Numbered from the stretch's first letter, positions 1 to 6,890 are shown. The stretch: DNA of 7,013 nucleotides from JAENVT01 sp031424145 (GCA_031424145.1 JANPGV010000334.1:1-7013); one strand, 5' to 3'. Notes: generated from the sequence alone by a model not told the origin. Made by a program: numbers and translations.

Positions 1-1161
1 CTGGGCCGCGGCGTTGGTGATCCGCTGGGCGCGGGAATCGGCCGCCAGGTTGGCTGCCATCTTGTTCATCACATAACCGACGGCTAGCTCGCGCTCCGGT
101 TGGGCGAACGCGTTCGATCCTCCCGCGCCGGAATGGCCGAAGCTGCCCGGACCGGAGTACGGCGTGAACATGCCGTGCGTCATGAACCCCATGCCGAACG
201 TCGTGGGCATGACCAGACACAGGTCGGGCTCGCCGGACGGGGTGACGGTTGTGCTTGCCCGCTCGCGGGTGTCGTCGTCGAGCAACCGCACGCCGTCGAC
301 GGTGGCCATGGTCGCCGCATACACCTTTGCCAACGCGGCAGAAGTACCAATGCCGTTGGCCGCCGGGATCTCAGCAGCATGGACATCACGGCGGTTGAAC
401 GCGTCATCGACAAGGAACGCGCCATTGAGGAACAGAGCCCGACCGCCTCGCGTATCGGGCCCCAGGAACATCTCCAGCATTGCCTTGATCGTCGGATCGG
501 GATTGTCCTCGTTCAGCGGTCGCCCGATGATCGGCGACACGCGGGGGGCCATCTCCTCCGGCAGACCAATCCACAGTTCGACGCCCAGCGGGCCGGCGAT
601 CTCGTCGGCAACGAATTGCCCGGGCGAGCGCCCATCGGTTCGTCGAATGAGCTCGCCCGCCAGCCATCCGAAGGTCAGTGCGTGATAACCGTGACCGGTG
701 CCGATCGGCCAATCGGGCGCGGTGTCGGCCAACATGGTCGTGATCGTCTTCCAGTCGAGTGCGTCGGCCAGTGTGACGGGCCCGTCGGGCGCGATCAATC
801 CGCACTGGTGACTCAGCAGTTGGGCAACCGTGGCGCCACCTTTGCCGTGGGCCGCGAACTCGGGCCAGTAGGTCGCCACCTTCTCGTCGTAGTCGATCAG
901 ACCGCGCTGCACGCACATTGCCACCGCAATGGCGACGATGCCCTTGGTCGTGCTGAACATCAGTTGCAATGTGGAGTCGTCGTACGGCCGATCGCTCTTT
1001 ACATCGAAGGATCCGCCCGAGATCTCGACGACCCTGGTCCCCCGGTGGTACACGGCAGCGGAGGCGCCGACTTCTTCGCCGAGCTCGAAGTTCTTCTCGA
1101 ACGCAGCCTTGACGGGCTCCCAGCCCGGCGCAACGAAGCCGTCCGCATTGATTTTGGTCAT
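1..1161 (-). CDS. Serine hydrolase of the beta-lactamase fold (family VIII esterase-like), C-terminus cut by window edge
   Basis: 387 codons are open from ATG at 1161 to the window edge with no stop, so the extreme C-terminus is missing. The family (class C beta-lactamase/DD-peptidase fold; family VIII carboxylesterases) is usually about 380-430 residues, so little is lost. Visible motifs: S70-T-T-K73, the SxxK nucleophile/lysine pair in FSTTKG; Y159 in GHGYHA, replacing the YxN tyrosine motif; and H343-S-G in FGHSGAGG at the position of the KTG/HxG/WxG box. Also typical are the start MTKINADGFVAPGWEPV and the LLSHQCGL segment (115-122). The non-canonical second and third boxes favour an ester or small-amide hydrolase over a resistance beta-lactamase. 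I see no signal peptide, so it is probably cytoplasmic. It is the last visible gene of the minus-strand unit, 19 nt after the oxidoreductase. No good ribosome binding site precedes the ATG, but the start agrees with the usual N-terminus of the family. The substrate cannot be told. Confidence 0.88.
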   Translation of the reverse strand, partial: MTKINADGFVAPGWEPVKAAFEKNFELGEEVGASAAVYHRGTRVVEISGGSFDVKSDRPYDDSTLQLMFSTTKGIVAIAVAMCVQRGLIDYDEKVATYWPEFAAHGKGGATVAQLLSHQCGLIAPDGPVTLADALDWKTITTMLADTAPDWPIGTGHGYHALTFGWLAGELIRRTDGRSPGQFVADEIAGPLGVELWIGLPEEMAPRVSPIIGRPLNEDNPDPTIKAMLEMFLGPDTRGGRALFLNGAFLVDDAFNRRDVHAAEIPAANGIGTSAALAKVYAATMATVDGVRLLDDDTRERASTTVTPSGEPDLCLVMPTTFGMGFMTHGMFTPYSGPGSFGHSGAGGSNAFAQPERELAVGYVMNKMAANLAADSRAQRITNAAAQ

Positions 1162-1180
1162 GTAGCGACGGTATCGGACT

Positions 1181-2236
1181 TCAGACGCCGTCGACTATCG
1201 CCCTCAACGTCTCGATCTGCTTCACGGCATCGGCGCCGACCGGGTTGACGGACAGCACCGTGACGCCGGCCTCTTTGTAGGCACCCACGCGATCTTTGAT
1301 GTAGCTCGCCGGCCCGACCAGGTGGGAGAGCTCCAACCACTCCCCTGGAACCCGTGCTGCGGCCTCGTCCTTCTTGCCTTCGAGATACAGGTCCTGGATG
1401 TCGACGGCCTCTTGCTCGTACCCGTAGTCGCGACATATGTCGTTGTAGAAGTTCTTGCCCCGCGCACCCATTCCGCCGACGTAGAGGGCCGTCATCGGCC
1501 TGGCCAGGTCGAGAATCGCCCGTTGCTTGTCGCCGACGAGATCTTCGCCGACGGCCAGCATCCCGCCCGCCGCGACGTCGAGTCGCCCGCGCGACGGGTC
1601 GCGCTTGGCGAGCCCGGCCTTCAGTTGATCGCCCCACACCTGGTGATGTTTCTCGGGGATGAACATGATCGGGAGCCAGCCATCAGCGATCTCGGCAGTC
1701 GCCGTGACGCTGAGGCCCTTCAGGCTTGCCCACCAGATCGGGATGTCGGGACGTACGGGGTGGTTGATGAGCTTCAGCGGTTTGCCGAGACCGGTGCCCT
1801 CGCCAGGCGGGAGCGGCGCCTGGAAGGTCTGGCCCTGGAAGTCGAACTTCTCTTCGCGCTTCCAGATCATTCTGCAAGCCTCGATGTACTCCTTGATCCG
1901 TTGCATCGGCTTCTCGTACTTCACGCCGTGAAAGCCTTCGATCACCTGTGGTCCGCTGGCACCGAGACCGAGGATGAAGCGTCCGTCGCTGACGTAATCG
2001 CAACCTGCAGCGGTCATGGCCATCAGGGCCGCCGTGCGCGAGTAGACGTTGACGATCCCGGTGCCTATCTCGACCCGTTCGGTCTTGGCAGCGAGGTATC
2101 CGATCTGGCTGATCGCGTCGTTGCTGTAGGCCTCGGCCACCCAGACCTGATCGAGACCCGCCTTCTCGAGCTCGACGACGCGGTCGGCGGCCTCTTTGAA
2201 GCCGCCTCCGTAGTTGATCGTCATCGCGAGCTTCAC
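1181..2236 (-). CDS. LLM-class (luciferase-like) flavin/F420-dependent oxidoreductase
   Basis: 351 residues from GTG at 2236. The open frame continues 103 codons further upstream, but that part is Arg-rich antisense-like translation inside larE, while the family pattern begins at (V/M)KLAMTINYGGG. The N-terminal strand, then AGLDQVWVAEAYSND (26-40), the KTERVEIGTGIVNVYSRT segment (51-68) and DGRFILGLGASGPQVIEGFHG (84-104, the phosphate/flavin-binding region) are hallmarks of actinobacterial luciferase-like TIM-barrel enzymes, many of which use coenzyme F420. The segment HPVRPDIPIWWASLKGLS (159-176) and AEIADGWLP (181-189) also fit. It probably acts as a cytoplasmic hydride-transfer enzyme; FMN versus F420 cannot be decided by eye, and the substrate is unknown. 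The start overlaps the larE stop as GTGA (2233-2236), and AGGG lies 8 nt upstream, so translation is probably coupled to larE. The downstream esterase follows after 19 nt. Confidence 0.92.
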   Translation of the reverse strand: MKLAMTINYGGGFKEAADRVVELEKAGLDQVWVAEAYSNDAISQIGYLAAKTERVEIGTGIVNVYSRTAALMAMTAAGCDYVSDGRFILGLGASGPQVIEGFHGVKYEKPMQRIKEYIEACRMIWKREEKFDFQGQTFQAPLPPGEGTGLGKPLKLINHPVRPDIPIWWASLKGLSVTATAEIADGWLPIMFIPEKHHQVWGDQLKAGLAKRDPSRGRLDVAAGGMLAVGEDLVGDKQRAILDLARPMTALYVGGMGARGKNFYNDICRDYGYEQEAVDIQDLYLEGKKDEAAARVPGEWLELSHLVGPASYIKDRVGAYKEAGVTVLSVNPVGADAVKQIETLRAIVDGV

Positions 2237-3132
2237 GAGGTCGACCCTAGGTGAGCGTTGTTGAGGTTGCCGGATCGAAAGCCCTCGAGATCGAGGGTCA
2301 CGTAGGAGTAGCCCGCAGCCTTGGCGCCGGCGACGACCTGCGCGCGCAGGCTGACGACATCGGCAAGCCGTTCGAGCGGCACTTCGATCCGCGCCGTGTC
2401 CCCGTAGTGCCGCACGCGCAGTTCGGCGAAGCCGAGACGCTTCAATGCGGCCTCTGCCCGATCGACCTGGGTCAGCAAGGCCACTGTCACCTCGGTACCG
2501 TACGGAACCCGGCTGGCAAGGCAGGCAGCGGCGGGCTTGTCCCACGTGCGCAGGCCGAGACTTCGCGACGCCTCGCGCACATCCGCCTTGGTAAACCCCG
2601 CTGTCACGAGTGGAAACGCTGCACCGCGTTGATCAGCGGCACGCTGACCCGGCCGGTGGTCGCCGAGATCGTCGAGGTTTACGCCCAACACAACCGTGGC
2701 TCCGCTCGCAATGGCAATTGGGCCGACGACATCCATCAACTCCGCTTTGCAGTGATAGCACCGGTCGGTGTCATTGATCCGGTACGCGGCCCGCTCCATC
2801 TCGTGCGTCACTACGGGCGTCCAGCGCAGTCCCCACTCCTGCGCGAGGGCGCGACAATCGGCTTCTTCATCTCCTGCCAGCGACGGCGAGACTGCGGTGA
2901 CCGCGTGGGCATCGTCGCCCAGCACTTGTTGAGCAATGGCGGCGAGGAATGCGCTGTCGGCACCACCGCTGAACGCAACGACCACCCGGCCCAACCGGCG
3001 CAGTTCGGCGCGAAGCGCTTCGAGCTTGGTGTCGATCCGATCATCGATGGCAGCGTCACCCACGGCGGCGACGCTAGCGGCCGCGATGGGTGATGTCGTC
3101 GGGCTCAATTCGGCTGCGATCTGCACGTCCAT
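2233..3132 (-). CDS. larE: LarE-like ATP-dependent sulfur transferase (nickel-pincer cofactor synthesis), three-cysteine type
   Basis: 299 residues from ATG 3132. LarE adenylates the carboxylates of pyridinium biscarboxylic acid mononucleotide and inserts sulfur to make the nickel-pincer nucleotide of lactate racemase and related enzymes. Visible: PP-loop S55-GGADS (ATP binding), NDTDRCYHCK (120-129), NLDDLGDHRPG (152-162), AAACLASRVPYGTE (201-214), LRVRHYGDTARIE (238-250) and LDLEGFRSGNLN (280-291). These match the Lactobacillus plantarum LarE layout as I recall it, with offset about +27 (E227, R239, R241, D258). The position of sacrificial Cys176 is Ala203 here. C125, C128 and C204 instead form the set expected to hold a [4Fe-4S] cluster. 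The first ~25 residues are Ala-rich and unlike LarE; GTG at 3063 would give 276 residues, close to the family norm. Neither start has a clear ribosome binding site. It is first in its unit, overlaps the next gene by 4 nt, and has no larA/B/C in view. Confidence 0.9.
   Translation of the reverse strand: MDVQIAAELSPTTSPIAAASVAAVGDAAIDDRIDTKLEALRAELRRLGRVVVAFSGGADSAFLAAIAQQVLGDDAHAVTAVSPSLAGDEEADCRALAQEWGLRWTPVVTHEMERAAYRINDTDRCYHCKAELMDVVGPIAIASGATVVLGVNLDDLGDHRPGQRAADQRGAAFPLVTAGFTKADVREASRSLGLRTWDKPAAACLASRVPYGTEVTVALLTQVDRAEAALKRLGFAELRVRHYGDTARIEVPLERLADVVSLRAQVVAGAKAAGYSYVTLDLEGFRSGNLNNAHLGSTS
2245..2248 (-). promoter_or_regulatory. Ribosome binding site deciding the GTG start of the LLM oxidoreductase
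   Basis: AGGG on the minus strand, followed by an 8-nt spacer and then GTG at 2236, which shares the tetranucleotide GTGA with the larE stop. This spacing supports GTG 2236 over the internal ATG at 2224 (KLA-MTINYG) and over the long upstream extension of the open frame. Confidence 0.55.
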
Positions 3133-3137
3133 GGGGC

Positions 3138-3141
3138 AGGA
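3138..3141 (+). promoter_or_regulatory. Ribosome binding site for the ABC ATPase, favouring GTG 3150
   Basis: AGGA followed by an 8-nt spacer and GTG at 3150. The competing ATG at 3141 has only GGGG four bases upstream, which is too close. The signal lies 6 nt from the start codon of the divergent larE, so the larE start and this translation signal almost touch. Confidence 0.45.
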
Positions 3142-3149
3142 TGGTCGCC

Positions 3150-4085
3150 GTGGCCATCATCGAGGTGGACAATCTGTCCAAGACGTTTACGGTTCCCGTG
3201 CGCGAGCAGGGCCTTCGTGCCTCGGTCCGCAGCCTCGTGCATCGCGAGACCAAGGAGGTCACCGCGGTTGATTCCGTGTCGTTCACCATCGAACCCGGCG
3301 AGGTCGTCGGCTTCCTCGGGCCGAACGGTGCCGGCAAGACCACCACCTTGAAGATGCTCAGCGGGCTGCTCCACCCGACCGGTGGCCGGTGCCATGTCTT
3401 GGGCCTCGAGCCCAAGGCACGGCCCGGTGAGCTCTTGCGCCAGATCACACTCGTGATGGGCAACAGGAATCAACTGCAGTGGGACTTGCCGGCACTCGAT
3501 TCGTTCGAGCTCAACCGGGCGATCTACCGCATTCCACGCGCCGAGTTCATCCCGCGGCGCGACGAGTTGATCGAGTTGCTCGATGTCGGCGACCTCGTGA
3601 CCAAACCGGTCCGCAACCTGTCGCTCGGTGAACGGATGAAGATGGAGATCGCCGGCGCCCTCCTGCACCGGCCGCAGGTGCTGTTCCTCGACGAGCCGAC
3701 GATCGGTCTCGACATCACCATGCAGCGGCGCATCCGAACCTTCATCGCGGACTACAACAATCGCCACGGGGCGACGGTCATCCTCACCAGCCACTACATG
3801 GCCGATGTGCAGGCACTGTGCAAGCGGGTGATCGTCATCCACCACGGCCGTCTGGTGTTCGACGGAGACCTCACGACCCTGGGCGAACGATTCACGACGC
3901 AACGCACGATCACCGCCCGTTTGGCGGACGGCGAAGAGATCACCATTCGCGCGCTGCGGGCCGAGACTGCATCGGTCACCTCGAAACTCTTGGCCGACCA
4001 CGACGTGGTCGATCTGACCATCGAGGATCCGCCGATCGATGACGTGATCGAGCAGGTCTTCGCCGACGCGGGCGACGCTTCGTGA
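3150..4085 (+). CDS. ABC exporter ATP-binding protein (family paired with DUF990/ABC-2 type permeases)
   Basis: 311 residues from GTG 3150; ATG 3141 (314 residues) is the alternative. It hydrolyses ATP on the cytoplasmic face to drive the two permeases encoded directly downstream. Motifs in order: IIEVDNLSKTF near the N-terminus; an insertion with Arg-rich REQGLRASVRSLVHRE before AVDSVSF, typical of this subfamily; Walker A G57-PNGAGKTT; Q-loop around Q108 in GNRNQLQWDLP; signature LSLGE (157-161, a variant of LSGGQ seen in this subfamily); Walker B VLFLDEP followed by IGLD (177-188); and H-loop TSH with H215. The C-terminal ~75 residues form the accessory region after HHGRLVFDG. All catalytic elements are intact. 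The stop overlaps the next start as GTGA (4082-4085), so the operon is translationally coupled. The substrate is unknown; drugs, polysaccharides or lipids are all possible. Confidence 0.93.
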   Translation: MAIIEVDNLSKTFTVPVREQGLRASVRSLVHRETKEVTAVDSVSFTIEPGEVVGFLGPNGAGKTTTLKMLSGLLHPTGGRCHVLGLEPKARPGELLRQITLVMGNRNQLQWDLPALDSFELNRAIYRIPRAEFIPRRDELIELLDVGDLVTKPVRNLSLGERMKMEIAGALLHRPQVLFLDEPTIGLDITMQRRIRTFIADYNNRHGATVILTSHYMADVQALCKRVIVIHHGRLVFDGDLTTLGERFTTQRTITARLADGEEITIRALRAETASVTSKLLADHDVVDLTIEDPPIDDVIEQVFADAGDAS

Positions 4086-4876
4086 TCTCCCTGTACGCGG
4101 CGCACATGCGCCAGTCGGTGTTGACGCAGTTCCAGTACCGCGCCGCGAACTACTTCTACATGATCGGAATGATCGCCGAGCCCGTGGTGTACCTCGTCGT
4201 CTGGTCGACGATCGCCCGTGCGCACGGTGGATCGATCGATGGCCTCACACCGGGAGCGTTCGCGGCGTACTACATCGTCTGGACGCTGGTGAGGAACATG
4301 AATATCGTGCTGACTCCGTTCGCTTGGGAGGAGCGGATCAAGGACGGCACATTGTCCGGCCAGTTGATGAGACCCATACACCCGATTCACGAAGATCTGG
4401 CCAGCTTCGCCGGATGGAAGATCGTTGTGCTGCTGCTGTGGATTCCGATCGCCGCGGTACTGGTGCTGCTGTTCCGGCCGACGTTGAGCCCGACACCTCT
4501 GCAATGCGTCGTGTTCTTCTTCGCGATCTGGGGCGCGTATTTGATCCGGGCAATCATCCAGTGGTCGCTCGGTCTGATCACGTTCTGGACCACACGCGTG
4601 AGCGCGATCTTCGAGGCATACATCCTCAGCGAGATGTTGCTGTCGGGTCGGGTGTTCCCGTTGGTCCTGATGCCCAAGTGGTTCCAGACCTTGACGTGGT
4701 ACTTCCCGTTTCGATGGACCTTCAGCTTTCCGATCGTCGCGCTCACAGGACCGATCAAGAACCGCGACCTGTTCATCGGTCTCGGGATGCAGGTGGCCTG
4801 GATCCTCGCCGGCATCGGGTTGCTGTCCCTCGTGTGGCCACGAGCGGTGCGACGCTTCAGCTCGGTCGGCGGATGA
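4082..4876 (+). CDS. ABC-2 family transporter permease, first subunit (DUF990-like)
   Basis: 264 residues from GTG 4082, within the 4-nt GTGA overlap with the ATPase stop; no strong ribosome binding site is needed if coupled. It is an integral membrane subunit forming half of the translocation path. Hydrophobic segments are at about 23-43, 58-78, 112-131, 141-169, 175-196 and 231-252, giving six helices. Between helices 2 and 3 lies EERIKDGTLSGQLMRPI (83-99), the cytoplasmic motif of this permease family that probably contacts the ATPase. The segment after SGRVFPL (188-194), with WYFPFRWTFSFPIVALTG (206-223), is the C-terminal hallmark of the first permease in DUF990-type pairs. Length is normal for the family (about 260-270) and the ends are intact. 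Its partner is the following gene, whose start overlaps this stop as ATGA. Confidence 0.9.
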   Translation: MISLYAAHMRQSVLTQFQYRAANYFYMIGMIAEPVVYLVVWSTIARAHGGSIDGLTPGAFAAYYIVWTLVRNMNIVLTPFAWEERIKDGTLSGQLMRPIHPIHEDLASFAGWKIVVLLLWIPIAAVLVLLFRPTLSPTPLQCVVFFFAIWGAYLIRAIIQWSLGLITFWTTRVSAIFEAYILSEMLLSGRVFPLVLMPKWFQTLTWYFPFRWTFSFPIVALTGPIKNRDLFIGLGMQVAWILAGIGLLSLVWPRAVRRFSSVGG

Positions 4877-5694
4877 GCACTTCGACCGACGAGCCCCGCG
4901 TGCGCCGCGGCGGCAGGACGCGGCTGACGGCCACCTTCATGCGCGTCGGCGTGATGAACGAGATGCAGTACCGGATCAACTTCTTCCTGCAACTGCTGCA
5001 GTCGCTGCTGACTGTCGGGACGGGTCTGATCATCCTCGCGGTCGTGTTCTCGAAGACCAGCGATCTCGGTGGCTGGAGTCGTCCGCAGTTGCTCGCGGTG
5101 ATGGGTGTCTTCACGCTCGTCGGCGGAGTCATCCGCACGTTCATCCAACCCAACATGCAGCGCGTCGTCAACGATGTGCGTGAAGGCAAGCTCGACTTCG
5201 CACTGACCAAGCCCGCAGACGCGCAGCTGCTCGTAAGCATCCGCGACGTTCGGTTCTGGCAACTCACCGACGTGCTCGTCGGGCTGGCGGTGCTGGTCGT
5301 CGCGTTGGTTCAGTTGCGACCTACCGCCCAGTGGCAGGACCTGCTCGCTTTCGTCGCGCTCCTTCTCAGTGGATTGATATCCATCTACTGCTTCTGGCTG
5401 ATGCTCGCCTCGGCGTCGTTCTGGCTGGTGCGCATCGATGAGGTACAGGAGCTGTTCGACGGCCTGTTCCGTGCCGGCCAGTATCCCGTCGGGATCTATC
5501 CGGGCTGGTTGCGCTACGGGCTGACCTTCATCATCCCGCTCGCATTTGCGATCACTGTGCCCTCAGAGGCGGTGACCGGCAGGTTGGCCTGGCAGTCCGT
5601 GGTGGTGATGATCGCGTTCACAGCGGTACTGCTGGTCGTGTCCAGATGGTGCTGGAAACGCGGCCTGCGTCGGTACGACGGCGCGTCGGCCTAG
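4873..5694 (+). CDS. ABC-2 family transporter permease, second subunit (DUF990-like)
   Basis: 273 residues from ATG 4873, overlapping the previous stop as ATGA. The same frame is open for 183 codons upstream, but that stretch is a shadow of the first permease. A charged N-terminal tail (about 20 residues) precedes hydrophobic segments at about 36-60, 72-91, 131-148, 156-185, 213-229 and 241-258. NDVREGKLDFALTKP (100-114) is the counterpart of the cytoplasmic motif in the first permease. QYPVGIYPGWLRYGLTF (203-219) with IIPLAFAITVPSEAVTG (220-236) is the recognisable C-terminal signature of the second subunit of these heterodimeric exporters. The two permeases are clearly related but too diverged to be a recent duplication. 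It is the last gene of the exporter operon. Its TAG stop lies within CTAG, shared with the stop of the convergent acyl-CoA dehydrogenase, leaving no room for a terminator between them. Confidence 0.9.
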   Translation: MSTSTDEPRVRRGGRTRLTATFMRVGVMNEMQYRINFFLQLLQSLLTVGTGLIILAVVFSKTSDLGGWSRPQLLAVMGVFTLVGGVIRTFIQPNMQRVVNDVREGKLDFALTKPADAQLLVSIRDVRFWQLTDVLVGLAVLVVALVQLRPTAQWQDLLAFVALLLSGLISIYCFWLMLASASFWLVRIDEVQELFDGLFRAGQYPVGIYPGWLRYGLTFIIPLAFAITVPSEAVTGRLAWQSVVVMIAFTAVLLVVSRWCWKRGLRRYDGASA

Positions 5695-6890
5695 CCCATC
5701 GCGACGCGGTCGGCGCGTTGCGTCTCAGACCAACTCATTCCGGTGGTGACGTCGGCGTCGTGTGGCAGACCGAGCACGCGCTCGCCGACGATGTTGCGCT
5801 GCACGTCGCCGGTGCCGCCTCCGATCGTGAGGGCCTGACTGAACAGGTAGCCGTGATACCAGCCCGGGTGCAGTAATCCGCCCGCCGGCTCGGGACCGAA
5901 CCCCCTTCGGTCGGTGGGCGCCAGCATCGCCGCGGCACCGATGAGGTCGCGGGCCAAGGCCATCACGTGTTGGCCGTGCTCGTCGGCGAGGATCTTGCGC
6001 ACACTGGCCTCCGGGCCGGGCTGTTGGCCCTTCAGCCGGGCGCTCAAGGTGCGCAGGCGGATGAGATCGAGAAGGGTGTGCTCGATGTAAACGCCGGCAA
6101 TGCGCTGCCGCATGTCCGAATCCGTGACCTGGCCACGGTGCCTGATCGACTCGATCAGCTCCAACGCAGTGGGCCCGTTGCCCCACAAGACCCCGCCGGT
6201 CGACAGCGAGATGCGTTCGTTGCCGAGTGTGACCTTGGCCAGCCGCCAACCATCGTTGAGGTCACCGACCAGGTTGCCCGCGGGGATGCGCACATCGCTG
6301 AAGAAGACCTCGTTGAAGGTGTGCCCACCGGTCATCTCGGTGATCGGACGTATCTCGATGCCGGGGGCTTTCATCGGGCAGATGAAGTAGGAGATGCCCT
6401 TGTGCTTCGGCACATCGGGGTCTGTCCGCGCGAGAAGGATTCCGAATGCAGCGTGTTGCGCGCCACTGGTCCAGATCTTCTGTCCGTTGACAACGAACTC
6501 GTCTCCGTCGCGCACTGCGCGAGTTCCGAGGCTGGCGAGATCACTGCCGCTTCCGGGCTCACTGAACAGCTGACACCAGAACTCTTCACCTGACAGCATC
6601 GGCGGCAGGTACCGACGCTGCTGATCCTCGGTGCCGGCATACATCAGGGTCGGCCCCGCCCAACCGATGCCGATCGGATTCGCCGGTCGGCGGACCTTTG
6701 CCTTCGACAACTCGTCGTCGATGATCAACTGGTGAACGGGGTCGGCAGCAAGTCCCCACGGTGCAGGCCATTGCGGTGCCACATAGCCGGCTCCGGCGAG
6801 CTGCTCGTTCGTCGCCTGGGGGTGGTCTTCCAGCCAACGGCGCACGACCACGCGGCGCGGATCGTCCGCGCCAGGTAGCTGGAAGTCCAT
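5691..6890 (-). CDS. Acyl-CoA dehydrogenase (FadE-like flavoenzyme)
   Basis: 399 residues from ATG 6890, normal length. It probably catalyses alpha,beta-dehydrogenation of an acyl-CoA with FAD, passing electrons to ETF, in the cytoplasm. Visible: the helical N-terminal domain with GAGYVAPQWPAPWGG-like text (33-47), FWCQLFSEPGSGSDLASL (104-121) and NGQKIWTSGAQ (135-145) of the middle beta domain that packs on the flavin, and the C-terminal helical domain ending in QRNIVGERVLGLP (364-376). The glutamate that serves as base in medium-chain enzymes (YEGT) is replaced by G358 in GGGTGDVQR. E225 in TLGNERISL sits at the isovaleryl-CoA/long-chain type position and is the likely base. This arrangement resembles enzymes for branched or steroid-derived acyl-CoA in actinobacteria, including subunits of heterotetrameric FadE pairs. 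No strong ribosome binding site is visible. It is transcribed divergently from the gene starting at 6955 and converges on the exporter. Confidence 0.92.
   Translation of the reverse strand: MDFQLPGADDPRRVVVRRWLEDHPQATNEQLAGAGYVAPQWPAPWGLAADPVHQLIIDDELSKAKVRRPANPIGIGWAGPTLMYAGTEDQQRRYLPPMLSGEEFWCQLFSEPGSGSDLASLGTRAVRDGDEFVVNGQKIWTSGAQHAAFGILLARTDPDVPKHKGISYFICPMKAPGIEIRPITEMTGGHTFNEVFFSDVRIPAGNLVGDLNDGWRLAKVTLGNERISLSTGGVLWGNGPTALELIESIRHRGQVTDSDMRQRIAGVYIEHTLLDLIRLRTLSARLKGQQPGPEASVRKILADEHGQHVMALARDLIGAAAMLAPTDRRGFGPEPAGGLLHPGWYHGYLFSQALTIGGGTGDVQRNIVGERVLGLPHDADVTTGMSWSETQRADRVAMG

Noticed and set aside
100..1248. Long plus-strand open frame (382 codons) antisense to the serine hydrolase
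   Set aside because: It is a GC-rich shadow: His/Arg/Gly-rich with no recognisable fold, while the minus strand has clear SxxK-type hydrolase motifs over the same bases.
1322..2254. Long plus-strand open frame (310 codons) antisense to the LLM oxidoreductase
   Set aside because: No family features, and the opposite strand carries an unmistakable luciferase-like protein; the absence of stops follows from GC bias.
2237..2545. 103-codon N-terminal extension of the oxidoreductase frame
   Set aside because: It lies inside larE, is Arg-rich and low in structure, and the family start plus a ribosome binding site and GTGA overlap fix the start at 2236.
3073..3084. Adjacent NheI (GCTAGC) and NotI (GCGGCCGC) sites suggesting a cloning junction
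   Set aside because: The sites fall within the continuous larE frame, no vector-like sequence or break in homology follows, and such sites occur by chance in GC-rich DNA.
4324..4872. 183-codon upstream extension of the second permease as a fusion
   Set aside because: It is the +1-type shadow of the first permease; the ATGA overlap at 4873 and family length mark the true start.
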